64,000 bases of DNA from Skermanella sp. TT6 (GCF_016653635.2 NZ_CP067420.1:3259501-3323500); one strand, 5' to 3'; numbered from the stretch's first letter, positions 1 to 10,391 are shown. A program made the numbers and translations. The notes: generated by a model from the sequence alone, not told the origin.

Positions 1-71
1 CGCAGGGCCGCACGCGACAGAACGGCAGCGAAGGGCGGGACGCCGGCACAGATAACCGTCAATGAGAACAT
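1..71 (-). CDS. Possible 5' end of a gene running off the left edge
   Basis: From an ATG at 71 the minus strand stays open to the window edge and reads like a short hydrophobic leader (MFSLTVICAGVPPFAAVLSR). No Shine-Dalgarno sequence stands in front of it and only 23 codons are visible, so this may be chance. The AT-rich stretch from 72 to 416 holds no gene that I can support; it would contain the promoters of this gene and of brnT. Confidence 0.2.
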   Translation of the reverse strand, partial: MFSLTVICAGVPPFAAVLSRAAL

Positions 72-416
72 GATAGCTTAATATGGCGACATTGCGGTGT
101 TGCTCATTCGTTTTGGCTCAGGTCACATGCCTCGAAATTAAGTTGAACAATTAACTAAATATACACTTTAAAGTTTTGGAGTCATAAAAATCCAGTCGGG
201 TTAACTCAAAAGACATTGACGCAGCGCCACTCCTGTATATACAACTGTCTTGTCCGGGCACAGCAAACAGAGTGGATGCTGAACCGCCCTAACTGACAGC
301 ACGAAAATATCTTCGCGAAAGGATTAAATGATGCTGCAACTCACCATCCTAGACTTTCAAGGTCTTGTCATTTCCCTGATGGCACCAGATTGCCGACAAC
401 GGAAGGAAAATTGCGA

Positions 417-713
417 ATGGAGTTTGAGTGGTGTGATGAAAAGAACAACAAGAACTTCGAGAAACATGGCCTTTACTTCGATCATGTGATTGCAGCTTTT
501 GCTGGTCATATGATCGAGAAAGAGGATAGTCGACGCAAATATGGCGAAAAACGATATATTGCCATTGGCATGGTAGACAACCACGTACTTGCAATTGTAT
601 ATACATGGCGTAGTGGCATTCGCCGCTTAATTTCCGCAAGAAAGGCGAGGAAGGATGAACGGAGAGCGTACAGTACGACGCTCGCTGGGCTCAACCCCGA
701 CCAGGAAAGCTGA
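417..713 (+). CDS. brnT: BrnT family toxin (RelE-fold ribonuclease)
   Basis: The 98-residue product has the BrnT layout: an N-terminal FEWCDEKNNKNFEKHG block, a central RKYGEKRYIAIG strand and the C-terminal RRLISARKARKDERRAY signature. BrnT toxins are ribosome-independent RNases that cut mRNA and stop growth; BrnA binds and silences them. I chose the ATG at 417 because the family starts directly with the FEW block; an in-frame start at 390 would add nine unconserved residues. The 3' end overlaps brnA by 59 bases, the usual toxin-first order. BrnA normally represses the operon promoter, which would lie in the AT-rich stretch before 417. Codon use is less GC-rich than the neighbours, which suggests acquisition. 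Confidence 0.88.
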   Translation: MEFEWCDEKNNKNFEKHGLYFDHVIAAFAGHMIEKEDSRRKYGEKRYIAIGMVDNHVLAIVYTWRSGIRRLISARKARKDERRAYSTTLAGLNPDQES

Positions 714-972
714 CTGGTCCAGGTTTGATGAATTGACCGACGCTGACGTCGAGGTCGCCATACGAAGCGACCCCGACGCCGCGCCCGTGCTTGATCAACA
801 ATGGTTTGATGCGGCAGAGATCATCGAACCTTCGAGCAAGGCGGCCATAAGCATCCGTTTGGATAAAGATGTTCTAGATTTTTTCCGAACGAACAGCGAG
901 AGATACCAGACCAAGATCAACGCAGTGTTGCGCTCGTATATGCAACACGAACTGCGAAAAGCTCGGAAGTAG
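655..972 (+). CDS. brnA: BrnA family antitoxin
   Basis: This 105-residue protein carries the BrnA C-terminal ribbon-helix-helix region, with the strand AISIRLDKDVLDFF followed by YQTKINAVLRSYM. The N-terminal half (about residues 18-60) is the acidic toxin-binding part, including an ELTDADVEVAI helix. The ATG at 655 is preceded by GAGGAAGG inside the end of brnT, so the two are probably translationally coupled. BrnA neutralises BrnT and autoregulates the operon. A second, diverged BrnT/BrnA pair lies at 57.1-57.6 kb on the minus strand. Confidence 0.85.
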   Translation: MNGERTVRRSLGSTPTRKADWSRFDELTDADVEVAIRSDPDAAPVLDQQWFDAAEIIEPSSKAAISIRLDKDVLDFFRTNSERYQTKINAVLRSYMQHELRKARK

Positions 973-1059
973 TCCAGGAGGACCTTTCCGATGCTTGACG
1001 TAGTGCGTGAGGCAAGGAGCATTGCCAATCAACCGCCAACTATAGCGTGAGATGTACTG

Positions 1060-1875
1060 CTAGATACTCGGCAGATGGTTCGCCAGCCTCGGTCCGACCC
1101 TTACCGCCTCCGCCCGGACGGTCAGCCCCGTCCGGTCGTCGGTTTCCACGAAGACGCCGCAGACGGTGGCCTCGTTCTCTGCGGGGGTCATCTTCTCCGT
1201 CGGCAGCTTGCGGACGAAGCGGGCGACCGAGACTTCCTTCTTCATCCCGATCACGCTGTCATAGTCGCCGCACATGCCGGCGTCCGACTGGAAGGCGGTC
1301 CCGCCGTTCAGGATCTGGAGGTCGGCGGTCGGGATGTGGGAGTGGGTGCCGACGACGAGGGAGACGCGGCCGTCCAGATAGTGGCCCATGGCCATCTTCT
1401 CGCTGGTCGCCTCGCCGTGGAAGTCCAGCACGGCGGCGGTGATGCCGCCGCCCAGCCTGTGCTGGCGGAGCACCTTCTCGACCGCCGCGAAGGGATCGTC
1501 CAGGGCGTCCATGAACAGCCGCGCCATGACGTTCATGACGAGGACCTTGCGCCCGCCCTGGAGTTGGAAGATCGAGGCGCCGCGGCCCGGCGTGCCATCG
1601 GGATAGTTGAGCGGGCGCAGGATGCGCGGCTCGCGGTCGATCGACCCGATCAGTTCCTTCTGGTCCCAGACATGGTTCCCGGTGGTGATGCAGTCGACGC
1701 CGGCCTCGAAGAACTCCCGGGCGATCTTGTCGGTGATCCCGAAGCCGCCGGCCGCGTTCTCGCCATTCAGCACCAGGAAATCGACCTTCAGCGCGGCGCG
1801 CAGTTCGGGAATGCGCTTCAACGCCGCCTCGCGGCCGCTGCGTCCGACCACGTCGCCCAGGAACAGGAGTCTCAT
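1060..1875 (-). CDS. YmdB-like metallophosphoesterase (TIGR00282 family)
   Basis: The 271-residue protein matches the TIGR00282 phosphoesterases related to Bacillus YmdB, which hydrolyse 2',3'-cyclic nucleotides such as cAMP. Metal-binding signatures are visible in order: FLGDVVGRSGR at residues 5-15, NGENAAGG, TTGNHVWDQKE, LDFHGEATSEK and VGTHSHIPTAD. Length is normal for the family. It starts 12 bases after fau on the same strand, so it is the last gene of a zapA-ssrS-fau-ymdB transcription unit. It converges on brnA with 87 bases between the stops. The cellular role in alphaproteobacteria is not established. Confidence 0.88.
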   Translation of the reverse strand: MRLLFLGDVVGRSGREAALKRIPELRAALKVDFLVLNGENAAGGFGITDKIAREFFEAGVDCITTGNHVWDQKELIGSIDREPRILRPLNYPDGTPGRGASIFQLQGGRKVLVMNVMARLFMDALDDPFAAVEKVLRQHRLGGGITAAVLDFHGEATSEKMAMGHYLDGRVSLVVGTHSHIPTADLQILNGGTAFQSDAGMCGDYDSVIGMKKEVSVARFVRKLPTEKMTPAENEATVCGVFVETDDRTGLTVRAEAVRVGPRLANHLPSI

Positions 1876-1887
1876 GTCACCATCAAT

Positions 1888-2481
1888 CTAATCTGAAATT
1901 CGGAGCGCCGACGTCTCCGTCACGATCCAGTCAAGCGGCTCGTCGTACCGATCGCGGGGAACGGTTTCGACCTCCTGCGCCGCGAAGCCTATGCCGATCG
2001 CCGTCACCGGCTTGATCCGCCGCAGCCGCTCCAGCGTGCGGTCGTAGAAGCCCGCGCCGTAGCCCAGCCGGAAACCGGCCCTGTCGAACGCCAGCAGCGG
2101 CACCAGCAGCGCGTCCGGCTCGACCTCCGGTTCCCCGGCGGCGGGGGCCAGGATGCCGAGCCCGGTGCGCTCCATCGGGACCTGCGGCGTCCAGCGTCGG
2201 AACAGCAGCGGCTCGCCGCGCGCCGCCACGACCGGCAGGGCGCAGGTGAAGCCGTCGAGATCGAGACGGGACAGGACCGGCCTGACGTCGAACTCGCTGC
2301 CGATCGGCCAGTAGCCGGCGACCACGGCCGGCCTGGGCATTCCGGCCAGCAGCCCGGCGACCCGGCGGCTCACCGCCTCGGAGGCCTCGGCGCCGGCGGC
2401 AGCGGCCGCTTCGGCGCGCAGCGCCTTGGCCGACGCCCGTGTCGCGTTCTTCAGGTCGCGAAGGTCGGCTGGGTCGGTCAT
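1888..2481 (-). CDS. fau: 5-formyltetrahydrofolate cyclo-ligase
   Basis: The 197-residue cytoplasmic enzyme converts 5-formyl-THF to 5,10-methenyl-THF with ATP. The diagnostic motif GYGAGFYDRTL is near residue 145, and the basic N-terminal helix and the VAGYWPIGSEFD segment are also present. It lies directly downstream of the 6S RNA gene, the conserved ssrS-fau (ygfA) arrangement of proteobacteria. The ATG is at 2481, about 20 bases from the probable 6S RNA 3' end, so co-transcription is likely. The synteny and motif together make this call secure. Confidence 0.92.
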   Translation of the reverse strand: MTDPADLRDLKNATRASAKALRAEAAAAAGAEASEAVSRRVAGLLAGMPRPAVVAGYWPIGSEFDVRPVLSRLDLDGFTCALPVVAARGEPLLFRRWTPQVPMERTGLGILAPAAGEPEVEPDALLVPLLAFDRAGFRLGYGAGFYDRTLERLRRIKPVTAIGIGFAAQEVETVPRDRYDEPLDWIVTETSALRISD

Positions 2482-2499
2482 CGGCGCGAAAAAGGAAGA

Positions 2500-2665
2500 G
2501 TGGAAGGAGCCGCTTGGCCGTTGGCGTGATTGCTATCCTCTGCGGCCTGCCTAAGCAGGTGGGCGCCGTGTACCGAAACCACGGTTTCGGCAGGGACAGC
2601 TCCCGAGAGTAATAGGTTATCGGCCCCAGGGATAAAGCAGCCTGACGAACCGCGCAGCAACCTTC
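2500..2665 (-). ncRNA. ssrS: 6S RNA (SsrS), approximate ends
   Basis: The 195-base gap between zapA and fau, both on the minus strand, is the standard site of ssrS. The minus-strand sequence holds typical pieces: a GGAGCTGTCCCTGCCGAAACC segment (near 2615-2595), the self-complementary block around CCGAAACCGTGGTTTCGG and the stem CACCTGCTTAGGCAGGC. These allow a long rod with a central bubble. 6S RNA binds the sigma70 RNA polymerase holoenzyme and sequesters it in stationary phase. No long open frame on either strand explains this conserved gap. The ends are estimates; a covariance-model scan would fix them. Confidence 0.72.
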
Positions 2666-2676
2666 CGATCCTTAAC

Positions 2677-3033
2677 CTAGGCACGATCGAGCTTGGCTGC
2701 AATATCCCCGATGCGTTTTGCCAGATGATCGACGGCGGCGACCATCACGTCCTCCTCCGCCTGAGAGGTTCCGTTGGCTTCGCCCGGCGCGGCGCCGTTG
2801 CGGACGTCGGCGGCCAGGGCGTCGTACTCCGCCTTCAGGTCGAACAGCTGGTCGGTCACCAGCAGGGCCCCCATGGCCAGGGCCTGCGCCTCGCCGGCGG
2901 TCGGCGCGCGGCCGGCGATGGCGCGCAGCTGGCCGTCCAGATAATTGGCGAGCTGGCGCAGCCGGGCCTCCTGCCCGTCCTCGCAGCCGATCAGATAACT
3001 GCGCCCGTTCAGCGTAACGTCGACACGCGGCAT
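2677..3033 (-). CDS. zapA: Cell division protein ZapA
   Basis: The 118-residue protein begins PRVDVTLNGRSYLIGCEDG, the standard ZapA opening with its small beta-strand domain, and continues with LANYLDGQLRAI and a long C-terminal helix that forms the tetrameric coiled coil. ZapA binds FtsZ and cross-links protofilaments at the division site. It follows the small gene at 3040-3264 by six bases and precedes 6S RNA, the usual proteobacterial order. Length is typical of the alphaproteobacterial form. Confidence 0.9.
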   Translation of the reverse strand: MPRVDVTLNGRSYLIGCEDGQEARLRQLANYLDGQLRAIAGRAPTAGEAQALAMGALLVTDQLFDLKAEYDALAADVRNGAAPGEANGTSQAEEDVMVAAVDHLAKRIGDIAAKLDRA

Positions 3034-3039
3034 CCGCTC

Positions 3040-3264
3040 CTAATCCTCCAAAACGGTCTGCAGCCGGCCTATCGCCGTATCCAGGCGCGCCGAGACGGTG
3101 TCCGCCACGCCCTTGGCCTCCGCCTCCGCCGCCCTTGCGGCTTCCAGGGCACGCGCCAGTTCGTCGCGCTCGGCGATGCGGCGGCCTTCCCGGCGGTCCA
3201 GGGCCGCGTCGAGCTGGTCGATCGCCATGTCGAGGCTTTCCAAGGCGGCTTTGAGTCGGTCCAT
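3040..3264 (-). CDS. Small coiled-coil protein (DUF4164-like)
   Basis: This 74-residue protein is almost entirely helical: MDRLKAALESLDMAIDQLDAALDRRE continues into an Ala/Glu/Arg-rich heptad stretch (residues 27-55). Such short coiled-coil genes stand directly before zapA in many alphaproteobacteria and are grouped as DUF4164. No enzymatic motif is present. The six-base spacing to zapA argues for joint translation and a possible link to cell division. That role is inferred from context only. The 270 bases from 3265 to 3534 hold the divergent promoters towards tkt. Confidence 0.65.
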   Translation of the reverse strand: MDRLKAALESLDMAIDQLDAALDRREGRRIAERDELARALEAARAAEAEAKGVADTVSARLDTAIGRLQTVLED

Positions 3265-3534
3265 CGGGGCGAAGCCGATCCTGCGCAGAAGTGAAACCAG
3301 TCGGCCCCGACCTTAGAGGCGCGCCCGCGCCGCCGTCAACCACGCTTCGCAGACGCCACATCCGGGCATCTCGCGTGTTGACGTGGGCAACCGGCGGCGG
3401 CATGGTGCCCGCGTTTCAGAATTTTGAAGCCTTGTCGCAACGCCGCGCGCACCCCCGGTTGCCGCCCCCCATTCTGACCCGGGGGAGCCGACCGGGGGCG
3501 GCGCGTTCAGACTCTAGCCAGGAAACCCGTCACC

Positions 3535-5550
3535 ATGCCGACGCCGCCCACCTCCGCGACCCCCGCAAGCCCTGCCGGCGTTCCGCACGAGCAGTTGGCG
3601 AACGCGATTCGCGTACTCGCCATGGACGCGGTCGAGGCCGCGAAGTCCGGCCACCCCGGAATGCCGATGGGCATGGCCGACGTGGCGACGGTGCTGTTCG
3701 GCAAGTTCCTCAAGTTCGATCCAAAGGCGCCGCAGTGGCCCGACCGCGACCGCTTCGTGCTGTCGGCCGGCCACGGCTCGATGCTGCTGTACAGCCTGCT
3801 CCATCTCACCGGCTACGAGGAGATGACGATCGACGAGCTGAAGCGGTTCCGCCAGCTCCACAGCAAGACCCCCGGCCACCCGGAGGTGCTCCAGTCCGGC
3901 GGCATCGAGACGACCACCGGCCCGCTCGGCCAGGGCATCTCCACCGCGGTCGGCATGGCGCTGGCCGAGCGGATCCTGAACGCGCGGTTCGGCGACGACC
4001 TGGTCGACCACTACACCTACGTGATCGCCAGCGACGGCGACCTGATGGAAGGCATCAGCCACGAGGCGGCGTCCTTCGCGGGCCACCTGGGCCTGTCCAA
4101 GCTGATCGTCCTGTGGGACGACAACCAGATCTCGATCGACGGCCCGACCAGCCTCAGCTTCACCGACGACACGCTGAATCGCTTCCGCGCCTATGGCTGG
4201 GACGTGCGCGAGATCGACGGCCACAATCCGCAGCAGATCACCACGGCGATCGAGTACGCCCGGACCACCGACGCTCCCTCGCTGATCGCCTGCAAGACCA
4301 TCATCGGCTACGGCGCGCCGACCAAGGGCGGCACCCACCATTGCCACGGCTCCCCGCTGGGCGCCGACGAGATCAAGGCGGCGCGCGAGAAGCTGGCCTG
4401 GACCCACGAGCACTTCATCATCCCGGAAGAGATCACCCAGGTCTGGCGCGGCTTCGGCCAGCGCGGCGTGGCAGAGCGGGAGAGCTGGCAGGCCCGCCTG
4501 GACGGCGCCGACGAAAGCCTGCGCAGGAGCTTCACCCACGCCGTCTCCGGCGAGCTGCCGGCCGATTTCGACGCGGTGATCGACGGCTTCAAGAGCAAGG
4601 TCTCGGCCGAGCAGCCGAAACTGGCGACCCGCGTCGCCTCGGGCAACGTGCTGGACGTCCTGGTCCCGGCGGTGCCCGAGCTGATCGGCGGCTCCGCCGA
4701 CCTGACGCCCAGCAACAACACCCGCGTCAAGAACACCGGCGCCGTCCAGCGCGGCGACTTCCACGGCCGCTACGTCCATTTCGGCGTGCGCGAGCACGGC
4801 ATGGCGGCGGCGATGAACGGCATGGCGCTGCACGGCGGCATCATTCCCTACGGCGGCACCTTCCTGACCTTCAGCGACTATTGCCGCCCGGCGATCCGCC
4901 TCGCCGCCCTGATGAAGTCCCGCACGATCTTCATCATGACCCATGACAGCATCGGCCTGGGCGAGGACGGCCCGACCCACCAGCCGGTCGAGCATGTCCC
5001 GGCGCTGCGCACCATCCCCAACCTGCTGGTCTTCCGTCCGGCCGACGCGGTCGAGACGGCGGAGTGCTGGGCGATCGCGATGAAGAGCGTCCACCGCCCG
5101 TCGCTGATGGCGCTGACCCGCCAGAACCTGCCGACGGTCCGGACCGAGCACACGACCGAGAACCTGTCCGCCAAGGGAGCCTATATCCTGGCCCCGGCCG
5201 ACGGCGAGCGGAAGGTCACGATCTTCGCCACCGGGTCGGAGGTGGAGATCGCCCTTCAGGCCCGGGCCACGCTCCAGGCCGAGGGCATCGGCACGGCCGT
5301 GGTCTCCATGCCCAGCATGGAGCTGTTCGAGGAGCAGGACGAGGCCTACCAGGACGAGGTGATCGGCGAGAACACGGTCCGCATCGCCGTCGAGGCCCAG
5401 GTCCGCCAGGGCTGGGATCGCTATATCGGCCGCAAGGGGACCTTCGTCGGCATGAAGAGCTTTGGCGAATCGGCGCCCTACCAGGATCTCTACAAGCATT
5501 TCGGCATTACCGCCGATGCCGTGGTGACGGCCGCCAAGGCCAAGTTGTAA
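3535..5550 (+). CDS. tkt: Transketolase
   Basis: The 671-residue enzyme moves two-carbon ketol units in the pentose phosphate pathway, using thiamine diphosphate. The N-terminal part has [21 protein letters not shown] (about 29-49) and the ThDP/Mg motif running from ASDGDLMEG (165) to DDNQ (195). The middle domain has [17 protein letters not shown], and the C-terminal domain has the expected regulatory fold. Length is normal. It is followed 45 bases later by gap on the same strand, so central carbon genes are grouped. It is the first plus-strand gene after a 270-base divergent promoter region. Confidence 0.96.
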   Translation: MPTPPTSATPASPAGVPHEQLANAIRVLAMDAVEAAKSGHPGMPMGMADVATVLFGKFLKFDPKAPQWPDRDRFVLSAGHGSMLLYSLLHLTGYEEMTIDELKRFRQLHSKTPGHPEVLQSGGIETTTGPLGQGISTAVGMALAERILNARFGDDLVDHYTYVIASDGDLMEGISHEAASFAGHLGLSKLIVLWDDNQISIDGPTSLSFTDDTLNRFRAYGWDVREIDGHNPQQITTAIEYARTTDAPSLIACKTIIGYGAPTKGGTHHCHGSPLGADEIKAAREKLAWTHEHFIIPEEITQVWRGFGQRGVAERESWQARLDGADESLRRSFTHAVSGELPADFDAVIDGFKSKVSAEQPKLATRVASGNVLDVLVPAVPELIGGSADLTPSNNTRVKNTGAVQRGDFHGRYVHFGVREHGMAAAMNGMALHGGIIPYGGTFLTFSDYCRPAIRLAALMKSRTIFIMTHDSIGLGEDGPTHQPVEHVPALRTIPNLLVFRPADAVETAECWAIAMKSVHRPSLMALTRQNLPTVRTEHTTENLSAKGAYILAPADGERKVTIFATGSEVEIALQARATLQAEGIGTAVVSMPSMELFEEQDEAYQDEVIGENTVRIAVEAQVRQGWDRYIGRKGTFVGMKSFGESAPYQDLYKHFGITADAVVTAAKAKL

Positions 5551-5595
5551 ACGGGCGCGTCAAAGCCCGCGAACGTATTGGGATAGGAGGAATCG

Positions 5596-6603
<1,008 letters not shown>

Positions 6604-6634
6604 GCAGCCCGGCCGAAGTCCTGACGTGAAAGAC

Positions 6635-6674
6635 AGTGCCCGGGAGCATCGGCCGATGCTCCCGGGCACTTTTC
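6635..6674 (+). terminator. Intrinsic terminator after tkt-gap
   Basis: A perfect 18-base-pair inverted repeat, AGTGCCCGGGAGCATCGG paired with its complement in 6653-6670, ends in a short T run. It sits between the convergent ends of gap and the DoxX gene and could stop transcription from either side, though the T run favours the plus strand. Confidence 0.85.
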
Positions 6675-6693
6675 GTTGGGGACGCCGCCGAGG

Positions 6694-7146
6694 TCAGCGG
6701 GCAGCCTGCGCGGTACGTCCGGCGCCGCCGAGGCCGAGAAGCTTCTCAGGCTTCAGCGCATGGGCGCCGGCGCCGAGCAGGGCCTGGACGACCAGGGTCA
6801 CCGTCCAGAACGCGGGGAACTCCCAGCCGCCGCCGGTGCTGCCGAACATCCAGCCGTTCGGCAGGTGCTGGAGGGTGGCGCCGATCATGATCGGCAGCAG
6901 GGCGATGGCGACCATCCGGGTCCAGGCGCCCAGGATCAGGGCGAGGCCGCCGCCCAGTTCGCCCAGGATGACCAGGTAGGCGAAGAAGCCGGGGTAGCCG
7001 ATGGTCTCGAAGAACTGCACGGTGCCCGGGATCGTGAAGGTGAAGATCTTCAGCCCGGCGTGGGCGAGGAAGAGGATGCCGAGGCTGACGCGCAGCACGA
7101 GCGCGGCGTAATCGGCCTGCGACTGGGTCGAGTGAGAAGCGTTCAT
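6694..7146 (-). CDS. DoxX family membrane protein
   Basis: This 150-residue protein has four predicted membrane segments and the DoxX signature LVLRVSLGILFLAHAGLKIF near the N terminus and FFAYLVILGELGGGLALILG in the middle. DoxX-family proteins are integral inner-membrane proteins, some linked to thiosulfate:quinone chemistry or redox stress; the specific role here is unknown. It is divergent from the LysR gene starting at 7313, with 166 bases between, so it is a likely target of that regulator. Confidence 0.85.
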   Translation of the reverse strand: MNASHSTQSQADYAALVLRVSLGILFLAHAGLKIFTFTIPGTVQFFETIGYPGFFAYLVILGELGGGLALILGAWTRMVAIALLPIMIGATLQHLPNGWMFGSTGGGWEFPAFWTVTLVVQALLGAGAHALKPEKLLGLGGAGRTAQAAR

Positions 7147-7312
7147 TGTCCGTCCATCCCGATCTGCGGCCCGCCTCGCGGACCGCTTTGGTGAAGGGGC
7201 GGATTGTCCGGCCCCTGATGGACAGAACTGTGCATTGAGAACCCCTGGAGGTTAATCCGCTCGTTCCGGCATAAATAAGCTACGACGAGTATACAATCCG
7301 GAGTGCCGCCCC

Positions 7313-8245
7313 ATGGATCGGATCACCGCCCTCGCCGCCTTCGTCCGCACCGTCGAGTTGGGCAGCCAAGCCGCGGCGTCGGAGGATCTCGGCCTGTCCC
7401 GGGCGATGGTCGGCCGGCATATCCACCAACTGGAGGACCGGCTGGGGGTCCGCCTGCTCAACCGCACGACCCGCAAGCAGAGCCTGACCGAGGCCGGGCT
7501 GGCCTTCTTCGAGAAATGCGCGAGCATACTGGACCAGCTGAGCGAGGCCGAGCGGGTCGCCAGCGAGTTGCAGGCGGAGCCGCGGGGCACCCTCCGGGTC
7601 AACGGGCCCATGAGCTTCGGCAGCACCCACCTCGCCTCCGCCCTGGCCGCCTATTGCGAGCGGCACCCGCAGGTCCGTATCGACCTCGTGCTCAACGACC
7701 GGCAGGTGGACCTGGTGGAGGAAGGCTACGATGTGGCGATCAGGATCGCCCGCCTGACCGACTCCAGCCTCATCGCCCGGCGTCTTGCCCCGATCCGGAT
7801 CGTTCTCTGCGCCTCCCCGGACTATCTGAGCCGGAATGGAACGCCGCGCACGCCGCCCGAACTCGCCGGGCACAATTGCCTGCTCTACACCTATTCCCCC
7901 ACGCCGCTCGACTGGACGCTGATCGGTCCCGACGGGGTCGAGACCACGATCCGCGTGTCCGGCAGCCTGTCGGCCAACAACGGCGATGCGCTGGTGGCCG
8001 CGGCCGTCGCCGGGCAAGGCATCGTGCGCCAGCCCACCTTCATCGTCGGGGACGCGCTCCGCGACGGCAGGCTGGTGACGGTGCTGCCGGATCACGCCCT
8101 GCCGCAGCCCAGCGCCTACGCGGTCTATCCCCATGCCCGCAACCTGTCGCCCAAGGTCAGGAGCTTCGTCGATTTCCTGGCCGGGCATTTCCGCGGAGTC
8201 CCTCCTTGGGATGTCGGCCTTGATGAGGCGTCAGCTTCCCGTTAA
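7313..8245 (+). CDS. LysR family transcriptional regulator
   Basis: The 310-residue protein has an N-terminal winged helix (residues 1-60, with MDRITALAAFVRTVELG and the recognition segment LSRAMVGRHIHQLEDRLGV) and a periplasmic-binding-like effector domain from about 90. The sequence style resembles the CrgA/DsdC-like group of LysR proteins that control neighbouring oxidoreductases. It is divergent from the DoxX gene, the classic LysR layout, so autorepression and control of DoxX are expected. The effector cannot be read from the sequence. Confidence 0.9.
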   Translation: MDRITALAAFVRTVELGSQAAASEDLGLSRAMVGRHIHQLEDRLGVRLLNRTTRKQSLTEAGLAFFEKCASILDQLSEAERVASELQAEPRGTLRVNGPMSFGSTHLASALAAYCERHPQVRIDLVLNDRQVDLVEEGYDVAIRIARLTDSSLIARRLAPIRIVLCASPDYLSRNGTPRTPPELAGHNCLLYTYSPTPLDWTLIGPDGVETTIRVSGSLSANNGDALVAAAVAGQGIVRQPTFIVGDALRDGRLVTVLPDHALPQPSAYAVYPHARNLSPKVRSFVDFLAGHFRGVPPWDVGLDEASASR

Positions 8246-8306
8246 CCATCGACATCTAACATCCCCGGTTCAAGGCGGCCGAACTGACAGCAACCGGAGA
8301 TAACAG

Positions 8307-9479
8307 ATGCCGAAGATCCGCGCACCGATCCGCCTGCTGGCGGCACTGCTGCTGCCGATGCTCGGGGCACCGGGAGCCTCCGCCTTGACCCTGACCATCC
8401 CGCCGGGAGCGGCGCCGGAGATCGTCTTCGACCATGCCCGCGACGCCTGCGAGAAGTTCGACGTGCCCGACGTTCCGGCCAGCGTCTTCAGAGCCCATGA
8501 CGGCACCGTCCGCCTGATCGCCAGCCATTGGACCAACCGGGGCATGGCCGGTCCCGACCTCGACCATCTCCGGCACTCCTGCGACATCCTGTACGAGGGT
8601 GGCAGGGATGACGATCCCTCGGCCTTCGACGACCGGGGCTGGATCACCAGCACCTACACCCTCGACGGCAGGACCGTCCATGCATTGGTCCACAACGAGT
8701 TCCACGGCCACCGCCGCCCGGCCCTCTGCCCCTCCGGAGGCTACATGGAGTGCTGGTACAACACCATCACCTATGCGGTATCGACCGACGGCGGCCGGAC
8801 CTTCAAGGCGCCCAGGGGCCGTCGGCTGGTCGCGGGCGTGCCATACCGGTACGATCCGGCCCGCGGGAAGCGCAGCGGCCTGTTCAACCCGGCCAACATC
8901 ATCCGGCGAGGCGACCATTTCTACACGATGATGAGCGCCGCCCCGCAGGGCGCGCAGGCCTTCGGCATCTGCCTGATGCGGACAGACCGTTTGGACGACC
9001 CGGCATCCTGGCGGGCCTGGGACGGCCACGGTTTCAGCGTCCGCTTCATCGACCCCTACCGGGAAGAACCGAACCCGGCCGGCCCGCCGGCGACATGCAC
9101 GCCGGTTCCCGGCTTGACGCGCCTGGTCACCAGCCTCAGCCTGCACCGCCCCTCCGGCCTCTATATCGGCCTGTTCACCCACCGTCAGCCCACGGGAACG
9201 GACGGCGCAACCGTCGACGGCGTCTTCTACAGCACCAGCCCCGACCTGCTGGCATGGTCGCCGCCCCGGCTGCTGTTTCCGACCCCGGTCACCCTGAACA
9301 AGGGATGCGACACCCGGCCGGTGGTCTATCCGTCGCTGGTCGATCCCGACAGCCCGTCGCGGAACTTCGAGGACACGGACGACGACGCCTATATCTACAT
9401 GACCCGAATCACCATGGATGGATGCAAGACCGGCTGGACCCGAAATCTCGTCCGCATCGGAGTCCATATCGACCGGTAA
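8307..9479 (+). CDS. Secreted five-bladed beta-propeller protein (glycosidase-like fold)
   Basis: The 390-residue protein starts with a clear signal peptide (about 1-26, ending PGASALT). The mature part shows repeated strand pairs typical of GH43/GH32-like propellers, for example GTVRLIASHW, TYAVSTDGGRTF and GLFTHRQPTG. Several cysteines (RDACEKFD, RHSCDILY, ALCPSG, GYMECWY, KGCDTRP, DGCKTG) suggest disulfides in the periplasm or outside the cell. I do not recognise a family with known activity; a sugar-related hydrolase or binding protein is the most economical guess. It stands alone, with 61 bases to the LysR gene and an AT-rich gap (9480-9680) after it. Confidence 0.6.
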   Translation: MPKIRAPIRLLAALLLPMLGAPGASALTLTIPPGAAPEIVFDHARDACEKFDVPDVPASVFRAHDGTVRLIASHWTNRGMAGPDLDHLRHSCDILYEGGRDDDPSAFDDRGWITSTYTLDGRTVHALVHNEFHGHRRPALCPSGGYMECWYNTITYAVSTDGGRTFKAPRGRRLVAGVPYRYDPARGKRSGLFNPANIIRRGDHFYTMMSAAPQGAQAFGICLMRTDRLDDPASWRAWDGHGFSVRFIDPYREEPNPAGPPATCTPVPGLTRLVTSLSLHRPSGLYIGLFTHRQPTGTDGATVDGVFYSTSPDLLAWSPPRLLFPTPVTLNKGCDTRPVVYPSLVDPDSPSRNFEDTDDDAYIYMTRITMDGCKTGWTRNLVRIGVHIDR

Positions 9480-9680
9480 GCCCGCACCGCTCGACGACCG
9501 AATACTGGGCTAATTTCTTCAACCCTTGTTCACAATCCTGTCATGGCTGTTAAATTTTCTGTTTCAGGATAAGTATTGGGGTAAACTTAAATTTCTTTCT
9601 AATCAAACAATACTGTCGCACCCGAATGCATAAAATTGCCTTCGTGTGAGTACGAATGTATTTTGGCGGGAACATCCACC

Positions 9681-10391
9681 ATGGGTTCCCTCATGAAGTT
9701 CGCATCCGCGGTGATCGCCGACCCTATTCCAGCCTTCATCAGCCGATGGAAGGAATCCGGCGCGGGAGAGCGCGCGAACTGTCAGCTGTTCCTGTCGGAA
9801 CTGTGCGATCTGATCGGGGTTCCCAGGCCCGACCCCACGCGGGACGACGACCGCTACAACCTTTATGTGTTCGAACGGAAAGTGGCGTATCCACGTGCCT
9901 ACGGCGCGGTCAGCACGGGAAGGATCGACCTCTACAAGCGCGGCTGCTTCGTGCTGGAGGCGAAACAGGGCAGCGACCAGAAGACCTTGTCGCTGAAGAC
10001 CCGGCGCGGCACGGCGGTCCGCGGCGGCAAGCACTGGGAGCGCACGATGAACGACGCCCGGCTCCAGGCGCTGGCCTACGCCCGCGCCCTGCCCGCCCGG
10101 GAAGGCCCGCCACCCTTCGTCATCGTCGTCGATGTCGGGCATTCGATCGAGCTGTTCGCCGACTTCAGCGGAACCGGCCTGCGCTACGACCATTTCCCGG
10201 ACGCAGGAAGCCACCGCATCCTGCTCGACGACCTCACCCGGGCGGAGATCCGCAACCGCCTCGCCAAGGTCTGGACGGCGCCCTTCGACCTGGACCCTTC
10301 CCGGAGCAGGATGGTGCCGCCCCGGCGCGCCGCGGACCGGATGGCGGCGCCCCGGCATATCACGGCTGTCGTTCCCGCACAGGGGTTCTGA
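9681..10391 (+). CDS. Orphan N-terminal nuclease domain of an MmeI-like type IIG restriction enzyme
   Basis: The 236 residues match the start of large (about 900-1000 residue) class I DNA methyltransferases of the MmeI/type IIG group: AFISRWKESGAGERANCQLFL, then ELCDLIGVPRPDPTRDDD, then the PD-(D/E)XK-like core GRIDLYKRGCFVLEAKQG. Homologues continue with a helical linker and a methylase with an NPPY motif; here the reading frame stops at 10391 and no methylase sequence follows. The last 25 residues do not look like the family. I take it as a remnant, although the nuclease motif is intact. ATG 9681 (RBS GGCGGGA) was preferred; 9636 and 9693 are alternatives. A palindromic repeat begins 45 bases after the stop. 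Confidence 0.6.
   Translation: MGSLMKFASAVIADPIPAFISRWKESGAGERANCQLFLSELCDLIGVPRPDPTRDDDRYNLYVFERKVAYPRAYGAVSTGRIDLYKRGCFVLEAKQGSDQKTLSLKTRRGTAVRGGKHWERTMNDARLQALAYARALPAREGPPPFVIVVDVGHSIELFADFSGTGLRYDHFPDAGSHRILLDDLTRAEIRNRLAKVWTAPFDLDPSRSRMVPPRRAADRMAAPRHITAVVPAQGF

Noticed and set aside
3514-5499. Minus-strand 661-codon frame opposite tkt
   Set aside because: It is an antisense shadow; transketolase motifs fully explain the plus strand.
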